From: Synechococcus sp. CS-1331
GTDB taxonomy: Bacteria > Cyanobacteriota > Cyanobacteriia > PCC-6307 > Cyanobiaceae
Length of the DNA stretch: 46,510 nucleotides
NCBI GenBank assembly: GCA_025127975.1
Contig: JAHLYQ010000023.1
Span: forward strand, 1-46,510
Direction: 5' to 3'
A program made the position numbers and the translations under genes. Below the pieces are notes generated by a model. It ran no database searches. It worked only from the letters and a program-made list of their open reading frames with translations, and had not been told where the DNA came from. Shown piece after piece: positions 29,096 through 37,884 of the stretch; the first letter of the stretch is position 1; each line of letters starts with the position of its first letter.

Positions 29096-29974
29096 ATGTC
29101 TCTACATCGCTTCAGCGCCTTCTCCTTTGTAGATCGCATAACCTCAATTGGGAGTTCTGGCCAAATCAAGGGCTCCTTCCTAATTCCAGCCCATCTGGAA
29201 TTCTTCCCCCAGTCCCTAGTTGCCGAGGCGATCGGCCAGCTAGCCGCGTGGTACGCCATGTCAAGTCTGAATTTCGAGCGCAGACCCGTTGCAGCACTTG
29301 CCGGAGCAACCAAATACCATAGCGAGGCCCGTCCTGGTGAAAGATTGAACCTGGAGGCAATAATTGAATCCTGCGATAGCGAGTCGGTTTCCTATTCAGG
29401 CGTAGCCACTGCGGGCGAGCGTCTCATACTCGAATTGGCAGACTGCTCGGGGGCAATGCTGCCCCAACAAGAGTTTGACGATCCAGAAACTATCGGCCAA
29501 CAGTTTAAACTCCTTGAGACAACTGGAGCCAAAGAAAATAGGCTGGCCCAGGCACCCTGTATATTGCCAACCGATCTAATATCTGATGCCCTAGGGACGC
29601 TGGAAGGCAGCCTGATCATTCCAAGCCAAGCGGATTTCTTTGCGGATCATTTCCCCAAAAAGCCTGTCTTTCCTGCGACACTTTTGATGCATGCCCTATC
29701 ATCAATGGTGATTGAGCAATTAAATTGCAGCCCAAGCCCGCTACCCAACCCCCTGCCCAACCAACCTAACCAGCCCAAACTTGCAATATCTTCAATGGCA
29801 AGAGTGAAGGTACGCTCCTGGATAGACCCTGGCGACCGAGTCAGGTTAAGGGCAGAGGGCCTGACGCCTGAAATAGGCCCAAAGCAGGTCAAATTAAGTG
29901 CCCATGTCGGCACCAAGCTGGTTGCATCGGCATTGCTCAACCTTGTTGTCGCCCCATCCCCGCAGGAGGCCTAG
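29096..29974 (+). CDS. Tandem hot-dog (FabA/FabZ-like) beta-hydroxyacyl-ACP dehydratase
   Basis: 292 residues made of two FabZ-like hot-dog halves, about 1-125 and 155-290. The C-terminal half has the canonical His (H185 in FFADHFPKKPVFPATLL), but the acidic residue position is H199 (MHALSS). The N-terminal half has the acidic residue E44 (FFPQSLVAEAIGQLA), while the His position is I30. In FabA/FabZ dimers, His and Asp/Glu of one site come from different subunits, so this fusion could keep one complete composite site. A Pro/Asn-rich loop (PNPLPNQPNQPK) interrupts the second half. Expected role: dehydration of 3-hydroxyacyl-ACP. Three bases separate it from the KS gene. Confidence 0.8.
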   Translation: MSLHRFSAFSFVDRITSIGSSGQIKGSFLIPAHLEFFPQSLVAEAIGQLAAWYAMSSLNFERRPVAALAGATKYHSEARPGERLNLEAIIESCDSESVSYSGVATAGERLILELADCSGAMLPQQEFDDPETIGQQFKLLETTGAKENRLAQAPCILPTDLISDALGTLEGSLIIPSQADFFADHFPKKPVFPATLLMHALSSMVIEQLNCSPSPLPNPLPNQPNQPKLAISSMARVKVRSWIDPGDRVRLRAEGLTPEIGPKQVKLSAHVGTKLVASALLNLVVAPSPQEA

Positions 29975-29977
29975 CAA

Positions 29978-31270
29978 ATGGTTACCGAGCCTCGCCGAGT
30001 TGCTATTACGGGAATGGGCCTTGTTACCCCTGTGGGCAACAATTTGGGCGAAACCTGGCAATCGCTGCTCAAGGCGCGCAGCGGCGTGGAGCCCATCAGC
30101 CTGTTTGATGCCAGCGGCTTTTCCGTGCGGATTGCAGCCGAGGTTAAAGGCGATACCTACCTCAGCAACACGGGCCACAAGCGTCTGAGCAAAGCTGCCA
30201 CCCGGTCCCATCTGTTCGCCCTAGCGGCAGCTGAAGAAGCCATTCAAGATACGGGCATCCGTCCGAATGCAGCCAATGGCCACCGCTGGGGTTGCTCGGT
30301 TGGCACTGGCATGGTCAGCGTTGACTTTCCCGAGCTCGAAGCCTTGCAAAGGGAAGCAGCCCCTGCTGGCGAGCTGAATACGGATCTACTGCTCAGCAGC
30401 TCGATAGCCTCAGACCCTATCGCCTTTTGCCGCAGTCAATCAGCCCAGGGTCTATCGCTTCTTGTTGAGCGATATGCCATCAAAGGATATACAACATCCG
30501 TGCACACCGCCTGCGCATCAGGCGGTCAAGCCGTTGGCACGGGCTTAAAACTGATCCGACGCGGCGACTGTGATTACGTACTTGCGGGGGGCTTCGATTC
30601 AATGATTAGTCCCCTGGGCCTAGCCGGATTCTGTCTGCTCAACGCAGTATCAACAGACAACCATAATCCCCATACGGCCAGCCGCCCCTTTGATGCCAGC
30701 CGCAATGGATTTGTCCTAGGTGAAGGGGCTGGCTTCCTTGTGCTGGAAGAATGGGAAGCAGCTGTTAAAAGGGGCGCTCGGATCTACGCAGAGCTAGCGG
30801 GCGAGGGCAATTCCCTTTCCAGTTACCGAATCACCGATTCCCATCCCTCCGGTGATGGCCCTATCCAGGCAATGCAACAAGCTCTGCAATCGGCCGGCAT
30901 ATTTCCAGAACAGGTTGATTACCTAAATGCCCATGGCACATCAACACCAATGAACGATCGCAGCGAGGCAGCGGCGGCCCATGTGGTTTTTGGCAGCCAT
31001 ATTAAGGATCTACGCGTGAGTTCAACAAAAAGCACCATGGGCCATCTGATCGCAGCAGCAGGGGCCGTAGAGGCGGCAATTTGCGCCTTGACCATTCATC
31101 ACGGCAAGGTTCCGATCAATGCAAATCTCACCCAACGGGACCCCGACTGCAACCTCAATTTTATATGTGATAAGGCAAAGGATCAGGCTGTTCGCGTGGC
31201 CATGTCCAACTCACTGGGCTTTGGTGGCTCTAACAGCTGCCTAGTATTTCGCGAGCCAGGGGCCTCATAA
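29978..31270 (+). CDS. Beta-ketoacyl-ACP synthase (FabF-like, catalytic KS)
   Basis: Condensing enzyme extending the acyl-ACP by two carbons from malonyl-ACP. 430 residues, thiolase fold. The Cys-His-His triad is intact: C179 (VHTACASGG), H319 (NAHGTST), H356 (STMGHLIAAAG). The DASRNGFVLGEGAG motif and the closing NSLGFGGSNS are standard FabF/KS-alpha features. Excellent RBS: AGGAGG at 29964-29969, nine bases before the ATG. Directly upstream of, and apparently partnered with, the Cys-less KS-like gene three bases downstream. The arrangement recalls KS-alpha/KS-beta pairs of type II polyketide and aryl-polyene systems. Confidence 0.93.
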   Translation: MVTEPRRVAITGMGLVTPVGNNLGETWQSLLKARSGVEPISLFDASGFSVRIAAEVKGDTYLSNTGHKRLSKAATRSHLFALAAAEEAIQDTGIRPNAANGHRWGCSVGTGMVSVDFPELEALQREAAPAGELNTDLLLSSSIASDPIAFCRSQSAQGLSLLVERYAIKGYTTSVHTACASGGQAVGTGLKLIRRGDCDYVLAGGFDSMISPLGLAGFCLLNAVSTDNHNPHTASRPFDASRNGFVLGEGAGFLVLEEWEAAVKRGARIYAELAGEGNSLSSYRITDSHPSGDGPIQAMQQALQSAGIFPEQVDYLNAHGTSTPMNDRSEAAAAHVVFGSHIKDLRVSSTKSTMGHLIAAAGAVEAAICALTIHHGKVPINANLTQRDPDCNLNFICDKAKDQAVRVAMSNSLGFGGSNSCLVFREPGAS

Positions 31271-31273
31271 TCG

Positions 31274-32554
31274 ATGCAGACAGCGGCACGAGTTGTAATC
31301 ACTGGCCTAGGTGCAATCTGCGCATCTGGCAAGCAGCCAGAGCAGATCCTTGATTCCCTATTGGATGGCACTATCAGCATTGCCGAAATAGGCGGCTGGG
31401 ATGGGGAGAATTGGCCATGCCGATTAGGCGGGGTGGTTGGATTCAGCCCAAGGGAACTGATCAATGATCGCAAGCTCCTTAAGCTAATCAAGAAAACAGA
31501 CGTGGTCGGCATCTATGCCGCCGAACAAGCCCTTAACTCTGCTGGGATCAGTGCATACCGGGAGTCGCTGACCAGCCCAGCCGACGATAGCTTTGCTGAA
31601 AGATTTGGCCTTTATGTAGGCACCAGTGGCGGCTACTATGATACCCAGTATGATTTTTTGCCCCTGATTAGCGAAGCCAATGGCAGCATGCAGGCCATTG
31701 GCGAAAGGCTGGGCGAAAGCGTCAACCCAATGTGGCTACTTGGCAACCTCCCCAACAACGTTGTATGTCATGTAGGCATAAGAAATAAGCTCAAGGGTGC
31801 AAATGCCTGCATCACAAATCACGGCACAAGTGGATCGCTTTCAATCATCGAGGCCTTCGAAAGCCTGCGCATTGGCGACACCGATCGGGCCATAGCCATC
31901 GGTCACGATGCCCCAGTCGAACCCCAAGTAGTTCTCTACTACCAAAAGGCAGGACTGCTTGCTGACGCCCACCTCACCCCCTTTGATGCCGATCGGTCTG
32001 GCTGCATCCTTGGCGAGGGTGGGGCAGCTCTGGTGCTGGAAACCCTGGAGGCGGCCGAGTCGAGGTCAGCTCCCATCCATGCTGAGATTCTTGGCAAGGG
32101 ATGTACATCTGAAGCCCAAGGGCTGCTGCCGGTGAGAGTGGATGGTGATGGCGTCGCCAGGGCCATTTGCCTGGCCCTGGAACAGGCAGGCCTGGAAACT
32201 CAGCAAATTGGAATGATTGTGTGCCATGGCAACGGCACCAGAACATCAGATCTCTCTGAGGGCGTGGCAATTCGCAGGGTATTCGGTACCCAAATCCCTC
32301 CCATTACCTGCTTCAAATGGGCATTTGGCCACCTCTTAGCAGCCGCTGGAAGTATCGATACAGTTCTTGCCCTTACCGCACTTCAACGGGGAATTGTGCC
32401 TGCCATCGTACCCCTGAGAAACATAGATCCATCCTTGCAAGACCTGCCAATTGCCAAGGTTGCCAGAGAGCCCATCTCTGATACGGCATTAATTCTATCG
32501 CGTGGCTTCGGAGGCCAGAACAGCGCATTGATCATTCGGGCAACCAGCCGATGA
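31274..32554 (+). CDS. KS-like protein without active-site Cys (chain-length-factor-like KS-beta)
   Basis: 426 residues, FabF fold throughout (VVITGLGAICASG at the start; CILGEGGAALVLE; GFGGQNSALI at the end). Aligned to its neighbour, the TACASG nucleophile motif is NHGTSG (182-187), placing G184 where Cys should be. The His residues survive (H318 in CHGNGT, H353 in FGHLLAAAG) and K348 is present. Loss of Cys with a retained fold is the signature of chain-length factors and other KS-beta partners, which heterodimerise with a catalytic KS and shape chain length. Whether it dimerises with the upstream KS is inference. Confidence 0.85.
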   Translation: MQTAARVVITGLGAICASGKQPEQILDSLLDGTISIAEIGGWDGENWPCRLGGVVGFSPRELINDRKLLKLIKKTDVVGIYAAEQALNSAGISAYRESLTSPADDSFAERFGLYVGTSGGYYDTQYDFLPLISEANGSMQAIGERLGESVNPMWLLGNLPNNVVCHVGIRNKLKGANACITNHGTSGSLSIIEAFESLRIGDTDRAIAIGHDAPVEPQVVLYYQKAGLLADAHLTPFDADRSGCILGEGGAALVLETLEAAESRSAPIHAEILGKGCTSEAQGLLPVRVDGDGVARAICLALEQAGLETQQIGMIVCHGNGTRTSDLSEGVAIRRVFGTQIPPITCFKWAFGHLLAAAGSIDTVLALTALQRGIVPAIVPLRNIDPSLQDLPIAKVAREPISDTALILSRGFGGQNSALIIRATSR

Positions 32555-32565
32555 AATCATGAATA

Positions 32566-33762
32566 ATGCCTAATAGATACAAATGTGGTGTTGACCATGT
32601 AGACATCGCCAGAGTGCAGCAGCTGGTGGATCATTCATCCAATGAAGATCTCAAGGGAATCTTTAGCCAGCAGGAACTCGATTATGCGGGTAACTCAAAG
32701 AGCCGCTATGGGCGCCTAGCCGCTCGCTTTGCCGCGAAGGAAGCTTGTCTCAAGCTATTTCCACTGGAAACGGCAACCGCAACCATTGATCTCTCTGATT
32801 TTTCAGTACAGAATGATAGCTACGGGGCCCCAATTATATGCCTATCGCCAAGGGCTAATGCCCTGCTGAATTTATATGGATTTGAGCAGATCTCAATCAG
32901 CTTGAGTCACACCAAAGTCCATGCCGCCGCCACGGCAATAGCTTCAGGCAAAGACTTTAAAGCCCCCCTGATCGGCAGATTGGCCTATCGGCTTCTACCC
33001 ATCAGACGAAAGCTGGTGCTGGCCAATCTTGAAAGGGTCTATGGCAGAACACTTAGCAAATCCCAAATTAAATCCATAGCCCAGGCCCATTATGCCCATT
33101 TCATTAGAATCGGCATCGAGTTCATCCAGTTTCAGTTTCTATCCCAAGCCCAGCGGATGGCCCAGGCGAGGGTAGAAAATGCCGACCTGATCATCGCCGC
33201 CCTTAGCAAGGGCAAGGGGGCCATAATCCTAACAGGCCATTTTGGCAACTTCACAACAGCCATTGCGGCCGGAGTTACCAACTTTCCTGAAGCCAGGGGA
33301 CGTTTTTACTTTGTGCGCAGACCATTGCAGCCGGCTTGGTTCGAGGCCCTGATTAATAAACAATTTGAAAAATCCGGCTTCAAGAGCCTGCCAAAAACAG
33401 GCTCAATGGAATCAATCATGAATTGCCTGGAGGCAGGCCATGCGGTTGTCTTCCCCTTTGACCAACACGCTGGCGGCAAGAGCAGCATCCTGGTTGACTT
33501 CCTTGGCCACCCGGCCGGAACCTTTCGCAGCCTCGCCCTGATTGCGATTGCTTCAGGCGCCCCCGTCATTCCAGCATCAAGCTGGAGGGACGAAAATGGC
33601 AACCACGTATTGCGCTTTGAGGAACCCTTACAACTGGTTGAATCGACCAGTGCAAAGGAAGAGATCCGACTCAATACGCGACTTTTCAATGCGAGCCTGG
33701 AGCAAATGGTGCTGCGCCACCCGGATCAGTGGTGGTGGGTTCACCGGCGCTGGCGCAACTGA
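32566..33762 (+). CDS. Fusion of AcpS-type phosphopantetheinyl transferase and LpxL-type acyltransferase domain
   Basis: 398 residues, two domains. Residues 1-127: holo-ACP synthase AcpS, with Mg ligands D10 (GVDHVDIARV) and E59 (RFAAKEACLKLF) and the ISLSHTKVHAAATAIA core; it would attach phosphopantetheine from CoA to the operon ACP. Residues ~135-398: lipid A acyltransferase/LPLAT-like domain (YRLLPIRRKLVLANLERVYG; GAIILTGHFGNFTTA; PFDQHAGGKSSILVDFLGHPAGT; HPDQWWWVHRRWRN). The HX4(D/E) catalytic motif reads H225-FGNF-T230, so the acid is replaced by Thr and catalysis is uncertain. No N-terminal membrane helix. Last gene of the operon; 14 bases from the convergent zinc-ribbon gene. Confidence 0.85.
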   Translation: MPNRYKCGVDHVDIARVQQLVDHSSNEDLKGIFSQQELDYAGNSKSRYGRLAARFAAKEACLKLFPLETATATIDLSDFSVQNDSYGAPIICLSPRANALLNLYGFEQISISLSHTKVHAAATAIASGKDFKAPLIGRLAYRLLPIRRKLVLANLERVYGRTLSKSQIKSIAQAHYAHFIRIGIEFIQFQFLSQAQRMAQARVENADLIIAALSKGKGAIILTGHFGNFTTAIAAGVTNFPEARGRFYFVRRPLQPAWFEALINKQFEKSGFKSLPKTGSMESIMNCLEAGHAVVFPFDQHAGGKSSILVDFLGHPAGTFRSLALIAIASGAPVIPASSWRDENGNHVLRFEEPLQLVESTSAKEEIRLNTRLFNASLEQMVLRHPDQWWWVHRRWRN

Positions 33763-33775
33763 GCGGGTTTCGCTC

Positions 33776-34078
33776 TCATGCCGCCTGCAGGGCGTCGCTG
33801 CCGCATCGGGCGCAGAAGCGTTGCTGACCCAATTGGCTATGGCCGCATTTGCCGCACACCTGCACCACCGGCGCCACATTGCGGCCATCCTCAACGCCAT
33901 CGCGCAGGTCGATCTCCCGCAGCTTGGCCTCCAGCTCGGCCTGGCCAACCTGGCCGCTGGCGAGCAGCAGCTCAGATAGGGCCTCAACCCGCAAAACCAC
34001 CTGCTGCAAACGGGTGTCAACGGCATCCAGCCGGATGGCCAATTCCTCAGGGCTTGGCGGCGGGCTCGATCGTTCCAT
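33776..34078 (-). CDS. Small zinc-ribbon protein with coiled coil
   Basis: 100 residues. An N-terminal amphipathic helix (EELAIRLDAVDTRLQQVVLRVEALSELLLASG, about 11-42) is likely a coiled coil. It is followed by a helical linker and a C-terminal four-Cys zinc ribbon, CGKCGHSQLGQQRFCARCG (C75, C78, C89, C92). Function unknown; such proteins often oligomerise and bind nucleic acid or partners. No signal peptide. Convergent with the lipid operon and GC-rich like the flanking chromosome, which helps mark the right boundary of the island. Confidence 0.8.
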   Translation of the reverse strand: MERSSPPPSPEELAIRLDAVDTRLQQVVLRVEALSELLLASGQVGQAELEAKLREIDLRDGVEDGRNVAPVVQVCGKCGHSQLGQQRFCARCGSDALQAA

Positions 34079-34138
34079 GGGGTGACATTAGGGGGCCAGG
34101 CTGTACAGGTAACTTGACTGCCACCAAGGGCACGCACG

Positions 34139-35018
34139 ATGGAGATCACCCTGGTGGGAAGCGGCCTGTTGGGCACGGCGATCGGTGAGCGGTTACTGGC
34201 CCGTGGCTACCGGCTTCACGTGTGGAACCGGCGGCAGGAGCGTGCCCAGGCGGCTGGTGGCAGCGGGGGCCCAACTCGCCTCCAGCCCTGCCGAGGCTGT
34301 GGCTGCGGGCGAGCTCGTGATCACCGTGCTCAGTGACGGCCCCATCACCGCTGAAGTGCTGCTCAACCAGGCCGGCACCGCCCTCCCGGGGCGGCTGGTG
34401 CTGCAGGTGGCGACCATCGCGCCGGCCGAAAGCCGCGACCTGGCGATCGCCCTGCAGCAACGCAGTGCCCGCTATCTGGAAACCCCCGTGCTGGGGAGCC
34501 GGCCGGAGGCTCTGGCCGGCTGCCTCCAGGTGATGGTGGGTGGCGAGCTGGCCGATCTCGAACGGGCCAGGCCGGTGCTCATGGCCCTCGGAGGTGAACC
34601 GCGCCATCTCGGACCTGTCGGAGCTGCCCTGCACACCAAGCTGGCCCTCAACCAGCTGATCGCCAGCCTCACCCACAGCTTCAGCCTGGCCCTGCACGTG
34701 GTGCAGCAGGCCGGCGTGGAGGTGGAGACCTTCATGGCAATCCTGCGCGAAAGCGCCCTCTACGCCCCCACCTTCGACAAAAAACTGGCCAAGGAACTGG
34801 CCGACGACTACAGCAACCCCAACTTCCCCACAGCCCACCTGCGCAAGGACCTGCAGCTGTTTCTCACCGCCGCCGCCGCTCTACAGCTCGAGACCCAGGG
34901 CCTGCGGGGCCTGGCCGAGCTGCTTGAGCGGGCGACCGCCGCCGGTCTAGATGAGCTCGACTACAGCTCCCTGCACCGGCTCACGGGCACCACCTCGACC
35001 CAGAGGGCCAGCGGCTGA
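34139..35018 (+). pseudogene. 6-phosphogluconate/3-hydroxyisobutyrate dehydrogenase-like oxidoreductase, frameshifted
   Basis: NAD(P)-dependent beta-hydroxyacid dehydrogenase family. The N-terminal Rossmann unit (MEITLVGSGLLGTAIGERLL to RRQERAQ) is read from ATG 34139. The rest (RLVAAGAQLASSPAEAVAAGELVITVLSDG through HTKLALNQLIASLTHSFSLAL to QRASG) is in another frame, entered at 34251. One extra G near 34250 (in CCCAGGCGG) explains the shift; skipping it joins the two parts into a ~292-residue protein with no missing segment. The catalytic Lys is in HTKLALNQ. Apart from this single base the gene looks intact, so a sequencing error or very recent mutation is as likely as decay. Confidence 0.8.
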
Positions 35019-35024
35019 TGAATC

Positions 35025-37835
35025 TCAGGCCCCCAAATCGGCCAGCCGCCGCCGGGCCAGTTCCGCCTGGGCCTCGGCTTCGGCCAGGTTTGCCTGGCAT
35101 TCCGCCACCACCTCAGGCGGGGCCTTGCCCGCGAAGTTTGGATTGGCGAGGCGCCCCGCCAGGCCCTTGATCTCCCTATCGGCCTTGGCGATGTCCTTCT
35201 CCAGCCGGCCGCGCAGGGCGTCGAGATCCACCAGGCCCTCAATCGGCAGCAACACCTGCAACTCACCACTCACGCTGGCCAGGGCGCGCTGGCCGGGGGC
35301 GGCCTCAGCAGCGGCGGGATCGAGCACAACCAGGCTCTCAGCACGGGTGAGGGCGGTGATATCGGCGCTGGCCTCCTGCAGCACCGCCGCCAGCTCGCCG
35401 CGACCGGTGACGAAACGCACCGGCGCGCTCTGGTTGGGCTTGAGCCCCGCCACGGCCCGCAGGTTGCGCACCACCCGAATCGCCTCGATCAGCTCGGCAA
35501 AGGACGCCTCCAGATCGTCGTCGAGGGCGGCCACGTTCACCGCCGGCCAGGGCTGGAGCGCCAGGAAGGTCTCCGGCGGCTCACCGGTAAGGCCATGCCA
35601 GAGCTCCTCGCTCAGGTGCGGCAGCAGCGGATGCAGCATCACCAGCAGCTCGCCGAGCAGCTTGGCCAGCACCTGGCGGGCGGTGCGCTGATCCGCCAAG
35701 GCAGCCTTGCGGGCAGCCCCCTCCAGATTCACCGGCACCTGCAGGCGCCGCTTGAGCAGCTCAATGGTCCAGTCGCAAACCTCATTCCAGGCGAACTCAT
35801 AGAGCCCCTTGGCCGCTTCACCCAGGCCGTAGCTGTCGTAGCGCTCGGCGGTTTCCCGGTTCACCCGCGCCAGCCGCGAGAGGATCCAGCGGTCGGCCAG
35901 CTGCAGGGCCGCTGGATCCGGCTCACCCAGCGAGGCCGGCGTCTCGCCGCCCAGGTTCATCAGGGCGAAGCGGGTGGCGTTCCAGAGCTTGTTGGCGAAG
36001 TTGCGCGCGGCCTCCACCGTGGCGGAGGTGTCGGATTTGCGGTCGTAGTCGAGGCGGATGTCCTGCCCGGCCCCCGCCACCTCGCGCACCAGGGCGAAGC
36101 GCAGGGCATCGGCGCCATAGCGCTCAATCAGCAGCAGCGGGTCGATGCCGTTGCCGGCCGACTTGCTCATCTTGCGGTTCTGTTCGTCGCGCACCAACCC
36201 GTGGATGTAGACGTCTTTAAAGGGCATCTGGCCCGTAAAGGCGCCGGCCAGCATCGTCATCCGGGCCACCCAGAAAAAGATGATGTCGAAGCCCGTCACC
36301 AGCACACTGGTGGGATACCAGCGCGCCAAATCGGCTGCCTGCTCGTCGGGCCAGCCCAGGGTGGAGAAGGGCCAGAGGCCGCTGGAAAACCAGGTATCGA
36401 GGGCGTCGGGGTCCTGCTCCAGCACCACCGGATGGGCATGGACACCACCGACGAACTGGGCCTCCGCCTTGGCGCGGGCTTCCGACTCATCGCGGGCCAC
36501 CACATAGGGCGTGTTGTCGGTGATCACACCGCCCGTTTCACTCACCACAAACCAGGCGGGGATGCGGTGGCCCCACCACAGCTGGCGGGAGATGCACCAG
36601 TCACGGATGTCGGTGAGCCAGTCGCGGTAAACCTTGCTCCAGCGCTGCGGCACAAAGCGGGGATCGGACCCGGCGGCGGCAGCCAGGGCCTCACGGCAGC
36701 GGGCCGCCAGGGGCTCGGTGCGCACAAACCACTGGGTGGAGAGCAGGGGCTCCACCGGCACCTTGCCGCGATCGGAGAAGGGCACGCTGTGGCGGTATTC
36801 CTCCACACGCGCCAGGCAGCCCTCCGCCTCCATCGCGGCCACCACCGCTTGGCGGGCCTCGAAGCGATCCAGGCCCGCAAAGCGGCCTGCCGCTTCGTTC
36901 ATGCTGCCGTCCTTTGCCATCACCGTGATCAGCGGCAGGTTGTGGCGCTGGCCAATGGCGAAGTCGTTGGGGTCGTGGGCGGGGGTCACCTTGACGCAAC
37001 CGGTGCCGAAGTCGGCATCCACGTGGTCGTCGGCGACGATCGGGATCTGGCGCCCCACCAGCGGCAGGGTGAGGGTCTGGCCCACCAGCGCCGCATAGCG
37101 CGGATCCTTGGGGTTCACGGCCACGGCGGTATCGCCGAGCAGGGTTTCGGGCCGGGTGGTGGCGACTTCCAGGCAGCCAGCACCGCTGCTGAGCGGATAG
37201 CGGAAGTGCCAGAGGTGGCCGTCCACCTCCTGCATCTCCACCTCCAGATCACTCACCGCCGAACCGGAGGCCGGGCACCAGTTCACCAGGTATTCGCCGC
37301 GGTAGATCAGGCCCTGCTCGTGCAGGCGGTTGAAGGCCTCGATCACGGCGACGCTGCAGCCGCTATCGAGGGTGAAGCGCTCCCGCTGCCAGTCCACCGA
37401 GTAGCCCAGGCGGCGCAGCTGGCCCACGATCGTGCCACCGCTTTCAGCCTTCCAGGCCCAGGCCTTCTCGAGAAATGCCTCGCGGCCCAGGTCTTCCTTG
37501 CCCCTTCCTTCAGCCTTGAGCTGCTTCTCGAGGATCGTCTGCACGGCGATCGAGGCGTGGTCGGTGCCCGGTAAACACAACACGTTTTTGCCGCGCAGGC
37601 GCTGGAAGCGCACGATCGTGTCGATCAGGGCTGTGTTGAAGGCATGGCCCATGTGCAGGCTGCCGGTGACGTTCGGCGGCGGAATGACGACGGAGAAGGG
37701 TTCACCCTGCGCCGCAGGATCGGGGTGAAAGGCGCCGCTGCTCTCCCAGGCCTGCTGCCAGCGGCTCTCGGTGCCCGCCGGGTCGTAGCTCTTGGGCAGG
37801 GCTTCGGTCACGGCGGCGGTAGGCAGTGGAGCCAT
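35025..37835 (-). CDS. valS: Valyl-tRNA synthetase
   Basis: Class I aminoacyl-tRNA synthetase; charges tRNA-Val and edits Thr. 936 residues from ATG at 37835 (MAPLPTAAV); upstream codons to 38033 overlap the divergent lipoprotein gene and lack similarity. HMGH (61-64) in [15 protein letters not shown] and KMSKSAGNG are the signature motifs; the CP1 editing domain contains [31 protein letters not shown] and the C-terminal coiled coil ([24 protein letters not shown]) are also present. Stop is six bases from the convergent oxidoreductase gene. Confidence 0.97.
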   Translation of the reverse strand: MAPLPTAAVTEALPKSYDPAGTESRWQQAWESSGAFHPDPAAQGEPFSVVIPPPNVTGSLHMGHAFNTALIDTIVRFQRLRGKNVLCLPGTDHASIAVQTILEKQLKAEGRGKEDLGREAFLEKAWAWKAESGGTIVGQLRRLGYSVDWQRERFTLDSGCSVAVIEAFNRLHEQGLIYRGEYLVNWCPASGSAVSDLEVEMQEVDGHLWHFRYPLSSGAGCLEVATTRPETLLGDTAVAVNPKDPRYAALVGQTLTLPLVGRQIPIVADDHVDADFGTGCVKVTPAHDPNDFAIGQRHNLPLITVMAKDGSMNEAAGRFAGLDRFEARQAVVAAMEAEGCLARVEEYRHSVPFSDRGKVPVEPLLSTQWFVRTEPLAARCREALAAAAGSDPRFVPQRWSKVYRDWLTDIRDWCISRQLWWGHRIPAWFVVSETGGVITDNTPYVVARDESEARAKAEAQFVGGVHAHPVVLEQDPDALDTWFSSGLWPFSTLGWPDEQAADLARWYPTSVLVTGFDIIFFWVARMTMLAGAFTGQMPFKDVYIHGLVRDEQNRKMSKSAGNGIDPLLLIERYGADALRFALVREVAGAGQDIRLDYDRKSDTSATVEAARNFANKLWNATRFALMNLGGETPASLGEPDPAALQLADRWILSRLARVNRETAERYDSYGLGEAAKGLYEFAWNEVCDWTIELLKRRLQVPVNLEGAARKAALADQRTARQVLAKLLGELLVMLHPLLPHLSEELWHGLTGEPPETFLALQPWPAVNVAALDDDLEASFAELIEAIRVVRNLRAVAGLKPNQSAPVRFVTGRGELAAVLQEASADITALTRAESLVVLDPAAAEAAPGQRALASVSGELQVLLPIEGLVDLDALRGRLEKDIAKADREIKGLAGRLANPNFAGKAPPEVVAECQANLAEAEAQAELARRRLADLGA

Positions 37836-37884
37836 GGTCGCAAAGTGCCCCCGCAGCGGGTTGATGGGCCAGATCGTGCCATCC

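Noticed and set aside
27051..33762. Aryl polyene or flexirubin cluster
   Set aside because: Shares the KS pair, ACP, DH, KR and acyltransferase but lacks ammonia lyase, AMP-ligase, thioesterase and exporter genes, and has an enoyl reductase that would remove the conjugated double bonds.
35595..37574. 659-codon plus-strand ORF opposite valS
   Set aside because: Antisense shadow of valS; low-complexity His/Gly-rich sequence.
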